64,000 bases of DNA from Hymenobacter sp. BT559 (GTDB lineage: Bacteria > Bacteroidota > Bacteroidia > Cytophagales > Hymenobacteraceae). The first letter of the stretch is position 1, and the number at the start of each line of letters is the position of its first letter. The DNA is taken from positions 620,001-684,000 of the forward strand of contig NZ_JAELXV010000001.1 of NCBI RefSeq assembly GCF_016427535.1, given 5' to 3'. Under the pieces are notes generated by a model. That model saw only the letters and a program-made list of their open reading frames with translations. It was not told where the DNA came from and did not search any database. Positions 60,261 to 64,000 of this stretch are shown piece after piece. Both the position numbers and the translations under genes were made by a program.

Positions 60261-60926
60261 TTACTTGTTGATTAAAAAGGACTTGGTAGCTTGTTGATGC
60301 ACTTGCAAGTCGGCCACGGCTGCGGCATTGGCTAGCTCGTAGCTGGCGAGGGCGGCCTGAGCTTTGGTACTTTCCTGCTGCATTTGCTGCTGGGCTTCTT
60401 GCAGCTGCTGGCTTTTCTCGGCGAGCTGCTTGCTGAGGGCGGCCACATCGGCTTGCAGCTGGGCTTCCTGGTTGCGGAGCTGGGCCAGGGCGCTGGGGGC
60501 ACCTTTGAGCGGCACCGCTTCGCCGGTTTTTTCGCGGTGGTGGGCCTGCACCTTGGCGCGGTCGTCGGCCAGCTTTTGGGTGAGCGCGTCGGCCGAGGTG
60601 AGCAGGGTGGGGAGGTCGAGCCCGGTCACGGCCGAAAAGGCGTTGAAGGCCGTTTGGTAGAGCAGTGGGCCGCTGAGGCCACTGGCTGCCAGACTCTTTA
60701 CCATTTTGGTAAAGGCGTGGAAGTCGCGCCCGTCGCCGGCCAAGAGCTGGGCAATGTGGTCGAGGTGGCGCTGCTCGGGCTGCGCCTGGCCGGGTGCCAG
60801 GTCGGCCAGCGCCGGAGCGGGGGCAGCAGGCAGCGGCCGGGCGGCAGCCGTTGCGGCGGGAGCGGCGTAGCCTTCTTCGACGAAGAAGTCCTTGACGCCC
60901 TTAGCCAGATTATCCAGAATAGCCAT
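60261..60926 (-). CDS. Small helical protein of the ABC/OmpA operon, unknown function
   Basis: 221 residues from the ATG at 60926 (AILDNLAKGVKDFFVEEGY); an ATG 15 bases upstream is also possible. The middle part (about 50-120, DGRDFHAFTKMVKSLAASGL) is helical, and the C-terminal third (about 145-210) is a coiled coil rich in Gln (QLQEAQQQMQQEST). Residues 20-45 are Pro/Ala-rich and probably disordered. No family recognised. It is the first gene of the set that continues with the coiled-coil membrane protein, and the two proteins could interact through their coiled coils. Cytoplasmic, as no signal peptide is seen. Confidence 0.65.
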   Translation of the reverse strand: MAILDNLAKGVKDFFVEEGYAAPAATAAARPLPAAPAPALADLAPGQAQPEQRHLDHIAQLLAGDGRDFHAFTKMVKSLAASGLSGPLLYQTAFNAFSAVTGLDLPTLLTSADALTQKLADDRAKVQAHHREKTGEAVPLKGAPSALAQLRNQEAQLQADVAALSKQLAEKSQQLQEAQQQMQQESTKAQAALASYELANAAAVADLQVHQQATKSFLINK

Positions 60927-61044
60927 TGTCTGTAGGAGCATGTAGGTGATTGATGTGTACCTAGTGCCAAGACTGATGCCGACTCGGAGTAATGGCTTGA
61001 GGATTTTATATAATGTGCTTTTTATCAGAATTATAAATAAAAAA

Positions 61045-61071
61045 TCCCGTCCGACTCAGGGTCGAACGGGA
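61045..61071 (-). terminator. Intrinsic terminator of the first barrel gene
   Basis: Stem TCCCGT/ACGGGA (61045-61050 with 61066-61071), followed on the minus strand by six T residues. It lies 60 bases past the stop of the gene ending at 61131. Confidence 0.8.
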
Positions 61072-61130
61072 CGTTATTTTTTCAAAATGAAAAGCCGGTT
61101 TTTGCTGAAATGAAAAACCGGCGAGGTAGC

Positions 61131-61820
61131 TTAGCTGGGGCCGAAGCGGTAACGCAGACCTAGGGCTACGGAGGAATCAAGACGGCGATAGTTGCCGGTA
61201 ACAGGCACGTTGAAAAGAATATCGCCAACAGCCTCTAGCCGCTGCCCAAAACGGTAGCGGAAGCTTGGCCCTAGGTTAACATTCAACTGATTGTAGGTAT
61301 AAGAATCATCATTCTCAACGGTGGTGGTAGGGGCTTGAGGATAATCTATATAGCTGTAGAAGTTGCTGCTAATTAAGTGTATGCGTTGGTGCACCAGCAT
61401 AAGACCGCCGACCAAATCGACTTGGAAACGGTGTGCTGGCTGGCGCGTGAGGGTATAGCGCACAAGCAGCGAAGTATTGACGGTGCGGACCGTAGCGGCC
61501 GAGTTGCTAGTATGATTAACTCGGTAGTTGTTGATGTTAGTATAATCGTAATCGTACTCAGACTTACTCTTGTAGCCACTATAAGTTAGCCCTAGCTGCA
61601 CGGCTAGTCGGGGCCGTAGTTGGTAGCCAAGCGTAGTCTGCACGGGCACAGCATATTGATTGTCAAGGAGGTTCGTGCGTCCTAAATTTTGATAGGGCCC
61701 ACTATAAACTCCTAGCCCCACGTAGAATTTAGAGGCAATTGCAGGTTCGGTAGCTTGGGCGTGGCTAGCGAGCGATGAAGCTAGCAATAGGCCACCTAGG
61801 ACAAGGCGAGAGATGAGCAT
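61131..61820 (-). CDS. Outer-membrane beta-barrel protein, paralogue 1
   Basis: 229 residues with a signal peptide (LISRLVLGGLLLASSLASHAQ). The mature part is made of alternating-polarity strands ending in the barrel terminus SSVALGLRYRFGPS, and has GYQLRPRLAVQLGLTYSGYK and LNVNLGPSFRYRFGQRLEAVGD. The layout is like an eight-to-ten-strand OmpW/PorT-type barrel. Function unknown; members of this size are often adhesins, small pores or stress proteins. It is one of three tandem paralogues, each with its own start, upstream motif and terminator, so each can be controlled alone. Confidence 0.8.
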   Translation of the reverse strand: MLISRLVLGGLLLASSLASHAQATEPAIASKFYVGLGVYSGPYQNLGRTNLLDNQYAVPVQTTLGYQLRPRLAVQLGLTYSGYKSKSEYDYDYTNINNYRVNHTSNSAATVRTVNTSLLVRYTLTRQPAHRFQVDLVGGLMLVHQRIHLISSNFYSYIDYPQAPTTTVENDDSYTYNQLNVNLGPSFRYRFGQRLEAVGDILFNVPVTGNYRRLDSSVALGLRYRFGPS

Positions 61821-61897
61821 CAGTTAGGAAAGGAAGAGGTCTTACAGGTAAGTATCCCTTTGATAGTTAAGCGTTGCAATCTTCATTAAAGAAAAAA

Positions 61898-61920
61898 GCT
61901 CGCTCAGCACCAGGTCGAGC
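61898..61920 (-). terminator. Intrinsic terminator of the second barrel gene
   Basis: Stem GCTCG/CGAGC (61898-61902 with 61916-61920) with six T residues on the minus strand, 41 bases past the stop at 61962. Confidence 0.75.
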
Positions 61921-61961
61921 GGAACGTTAATTTTTCTAAAGCAAAAACTGAGTGAAGTTGC

Positions 61962-62648
61962 TTAGCTTGGCCCGAAGCGGTAGCGCAGACCTAGGGCCAT
62001 AGAGCCAGAATTGGATTGGCGATTAAGCGGTTGATTCAGTAAGAGGTCATACACAACATCCAGGCGTTGGCCAAAACGGTAGCGGAAGCTAGGCCCGATG
62101 AGAACGAATGCTTCGTGATAAGGAAACGTATCATCATGATAATCAAAGGTGCTAGTTCCCTTACTGACATTGGTATACTCCTCGCTACCTACTCCGCGGT
62201 AATATTGGTGGTCATAGGCTACTCCCCCTACTGCATCAACTTGGAAGCGATGGTTAGACTTGCGAGTGAGCGTATAGCGTGCTTGCAATGAGGCTGTGTA
62301 ATGGCGCAACGTTGACCTGCCGTTGCTAGTAAACAGAATCGTGTTGGAATTGGCATCGGTATACGTATCAGTCGATGCGTAGCTGTTTTTACGACCACTG
62401 TAAACCAGCCCAAGCTGCACTGCCAGCCGCGGCCGTACCCAGTAGCCTAAGGTGGCCTGAACGGGTATCTGGTACGTGCTGGTAGAGGATGATAGCGCTT
62501 TTGAGCGCCCCAGCGAATGATAAGAGCCGCTGTACAGTGCCAGCCCCCCGTAGAACTTAGGGGCCGCTACGGATGGGTTGTCCTGGGCAAGGCTCATGAG
62601 GGGTAGACTTACTAATAAGCCACCTAGTAGCAGGCGAGAAGTAATCAT
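61962..62648 (-). CDS. Outer-membrane beta-barrel protein, paralogue 2
   Basis: 228 residues from the ATG at 62648 (ITSRLLLGGLLVSLPLMSLAQ), a good signal peptide; a longer in-frame start at 62708 falls on a conserved upstream motif and is not preferred. Barrel features shared with its neighbours: GYWVRPRLAVQLGLVYSGRK, FVLIGPSFRYRFGQRLDVVYD and the C-terminal MALGLRYRFGPS. It is closest to paralogue 1 by its C-terminal motif. Function unknown. Confidence 0.8.
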   Translation of the reverse strand: MITSRLLLGGLLVSLPLMSLAQDNPSVAAPKFYGGLALYSGSYHSLGRSKALSSSTSTYQIPVQATLGYWVRPRLAVQLGLVYSGRKNSYASTDTYTDANSNTILFTSNGRSTLRHYTASLQARYTLTRKSNHRFQVDAVGGVAYDHQYYRGVGSEEYTNVSKGTSTFDYHDDTFPYHEAFVLIGPSFRYRFGQRLDVVYDLLLNQPLNRQSNSGSMALGLRYRFGPS

Positions 62649-62726
62649 AATCAAAGGAAAAGGGGAAGTGCTGCAAGTAAGTATCCTTTTGATAATTAAG
62701 CGTTGCACTCTTTACTAAATAAAAAA

Positions 62727-62753
62727 TCCCGCCAGGCGCTAGACCAAGCGGGA
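62727..62753 (-). terminator. Intrinsic terminator of the third barrel gene
   Basis: Stem TCCCGC/GCGGGA (62727-62732 with 62748-62753) followed on the minus strand by six T residues; 88 bases past the stop at 62842. Confidence 0.75.
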
Positions 62754-62841
62754 CATCAGCTTGCCAAACGGAAAGCCGATTTTTCAAAAGAGAAACTCGA
62801 TGGGATGTAATAGAATGCTTGTTGTCTACTAGCGCTTGTGC

Positions 62842-63507
62842 CTAGCGCAGCCCGCCGAAGCGGTAGCGCAAGCCCAGGGCAAAGGAAGAGTTAGGATGCT
62901 CGGCCGCCCGCGTATCCACGTTCAGCAACCAGTCGCCTACTGCTTCTACCCGCGGCGCCAGGCGATAGCGCACGCTAGGCCCAAGGCTAACTAAGTAGAC
63001 GTTGTTGGATGAGTTCAGGTCGTAAGGGGTAGAGGTGCCAGGGGTAGGGCTACTAAAATTTGGGTTGGTGCCATTGCCGTGGAACGTGTGGCGCTCTATC
63101 GTGGCGCCACCTACGGCGTCTAATTGCAGGCGGTGCGCCGCTTGGCGCAGAAGCGCGTAGCGTCCCTGCACTGCCAGGGTAAAAAACCGATTGCGATAAT
63201 TGCTGGAGTACTCGCCAGTATTGCCGGTAGCATAGTCCGTCATCGTGCCTGCGTTGTGGCCCGAGTTACCACTGTAGGCTAGGCTGGCCTGCACCGCTAG
63301 CCGAGGCCGCAGCTGATACCCTAGTGTGGCTTGCACAGGCACCGCGGTGCCCAGGTTATAAGGGTTGCCCAGTCGGTTGTAATAGCTTCTATAGACTCCT
63401 AAACCCACGTAGAATCGGGGGGCAGGCACTGCTTCGGTGGTTTGGGCTTGGCCGACAATCGGCAGACCCAGCACTAGGCAGCCAACTATAAATGAGGAGT
63501 GTTTCAT
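62842..63507 (-). CDS. Outer-membrane beta-barrel protein, paralogue 3
   Basis: 221 residues from the ATG at 63507 (KHSSFIVGCLVLGLPIVGQAQ). Barrel features as in the others: GYQLRPRLAVQASLAYSG, SLGPSVRYRLAPRVEAVGDWL, and the C-terminal FALGLRYRFGG. The N-terminal part of the mature protein and the loops differ most from the other two, as expected for surface loops. A Cys in the signal peptide (VGCLVLG) is not in a good lipobox context. Function unknown. Confidence 0.8.
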   Translation of the reverse strand: MKHSSFIVGCLVLGLPIVGQAQTTEAVPAPRFYVGLGVYRSYYNRLGNPYNLGTAVPVQATLGYQLRPRLAVQASLAYSGNSGHNAGTMTDYATGNTGEYSSNYRNRFFTLAVQGRYALLRQAAHRLQLDAVGGATIERHTFHGNGTNPNFSSPTPGTSTPYDLNSSNNVYLVSLGPSVRYRLAPRVEAVGDWLLNVDTRAAEHPNSSFALGLRYRFGGLR

Positions 63508-63709
63508 CAAGAAAAAGGAATAAAGGGTAGTGTAAAGAAGTAGCGTTTTGCAGGATAATCGTTGCATTCCACTACTCAGTTAGTTAAATAAAAAGCACAT
63601 TAAAAGAGAGTGTTGAGTGCCCAGTAAAAATCAGTAGGGCGTTAAAGCGCGTTGGCTGGGGCCGCAAACAAGTTGCTTTCGTAAGGGTTAGGTCAATTCA
63701 CGCTCGCTT

Positions 63710-64000
63710 ATGGCCGCTTCTCTCACGCACCCCAACACCGCCGCGCTCTACGGCCGCCCAGCTGTGGAAGCCAACCCGCCGCAGCCTGAATTGCGGGTAG
63801 AGCGCTATCAGCTCGACGCGCTGGAGGTGCCCGCCCACGCGCACGCCGAGCACCTGCTACTGCTGCATCAAGGGCAGCAGCCGGTGGTTTCGCGCCGCCG
63901 TAGTGGGAGCAGGGTAGAGGAAGACCTTTTTCAGTTTGGTGATGCCGGCCTGTACCCCGCCGGCGAATACGGCCCCCTGGCTTGGGACGGCCCCGCCGAT
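63710..64000 (+). CDS. Probable AraC-type regulator, N-terminal part only (runs off the window)
   Basis: The 97 visible codons run to the right edge with no stop. The protein begins AASLTHPNTAALYGRPAVEA and continues with ELRVERYQLDALEVPAHAHAEHLLLLHQG, a pattern of the cupin sensor domain of AraC-family regulators (His-rich 'PAHAHAEHLLLLHQG' ligand pocket). The DNA-binding helices would lie beyond the window, so this is a resemblance only. It is divergent from the barrel gene cluster across about 200 bases and might control it. Confidence 0.5.
   Translation, partial: MAASLTHPNTAALYGRPAVEANPPQPELRVERYQLDALEVPAHAHAEHLLLLHQGQQPVVSRRRSGSRVEEDLFQFGDAGLYPAGEYGPLAWDGPAD

Noticed and set aside
62648..62708. 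Longer N-terminus MQRLIIK... conserved before barrel genes 2 and 3
   Set aside because: In the first barrel gene the same stretch contains an in-frame stop, and the later ATG gives a normal signal peptide in all three. The conservation is better explained as a shared promoter or control motif.
63508..63709. RNA gene in the gap before the AraC-like gene
   Set aside because: No tRNA cloverleaf or other recognisable RNA fold was seen; the gap most likely holds the two divergent promoters.

Overview
The window looks like a chromosomal stretch of a Bacteroidota bacterium close to Hymenobacter. The grounds are a GC-rich genome with a SusC/SusD pair, TAnnTTTG-type promoters, almost no Shine-Dalgarno sequences, Bacteroidota-style glycoside hydrolase clusters and a strong excess of the palindrome CCTAGG. 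The genus is inferred from style and was not confirmed by any search.

Left part (1-13.3 kb), all on the minus strand: the N-terminal part of a sigma-54 response regulator; a two-gene unit of an FG-GAP/ASPIC surface protein and a vanadium haloperoxidase-like enzyme; a two-gene unit of a CBM9-like protein and a Tat-exported glycosidase-like protein; and a SusC/SusD operon with its own promoter (13244-13275) and terminator (8071-8110).

Glycan block (13.4-36.7 kb, minus strand): two transcription units that together look like a machine for stripping N-glycans or similar glycoprotein sugars. The first (promoter 36680-36708, terminator 28912-28969) encodes two GH29 fucosidases, a GH35 galactosidase and a GH3 enzyme. 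The second encodes a NagC-like ROK regulator, a NagB/LmbE fusion, a ROK sugar kinase, two GH20 hexosaminidases, an MFS sugar importer, a GH2 mannosidase-like enzyme and a GH92 alpha-mannosidase. Fucose, galactose, GlcNAc and mannose would be removed in turn. GlcNAc would then be imported, phosphorylated and deaminated; no separate NagA is visible.

Envelope block (37-61 kb): an XRE/S24-like regulator diverges from a plus-strand operon YbjN-like / PspA / YqiJ-like OB-fold protein / flotillin / very large AAA+ 'DNA repair ATPase'. Further right, on the minus strand, lie two coiled-coil/helical proteins, a substrate-binding protein fused to OmpA, and the permease and ATPase of a NitT/TauT-like ABC transporter. 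The pieces may form one membrane-maintenance system. Accessory DNA interrupts the block: a molybdopterin oxidoreductase with a small helical partner, an ElaA-like acetyltransferase, a broken copy of the 3' end of the giant ATPase gene, an AT-rich RecF-like ATPase overlapping a probable PD-(D/E)xK nuclease (candidate defence pair), a zinc alcohol dehydrogenase, and a RAYT transposase surrounded by nine copies of its probable REP hairpin.

Right edge (61-64 kb): three tandem outer-membrane beta-barrel paralogues, each with its own intrinsic terminator and a shared upstream motif, then the start of a probable AraC-type regulator that runs off the window.

Three repeat classes stand out: long GC-rich inverted repeats inside the PspA-flotillin-ATPase operon, one of them inserted in frame in the ATPase gene; the RAYT-linked REP elements, one of which supplies the stop codon of the ABC permease; and the short palindrome CCTAGG, far more frequent than chance. 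No tRNA, rRNA or CRISPR array was seen.
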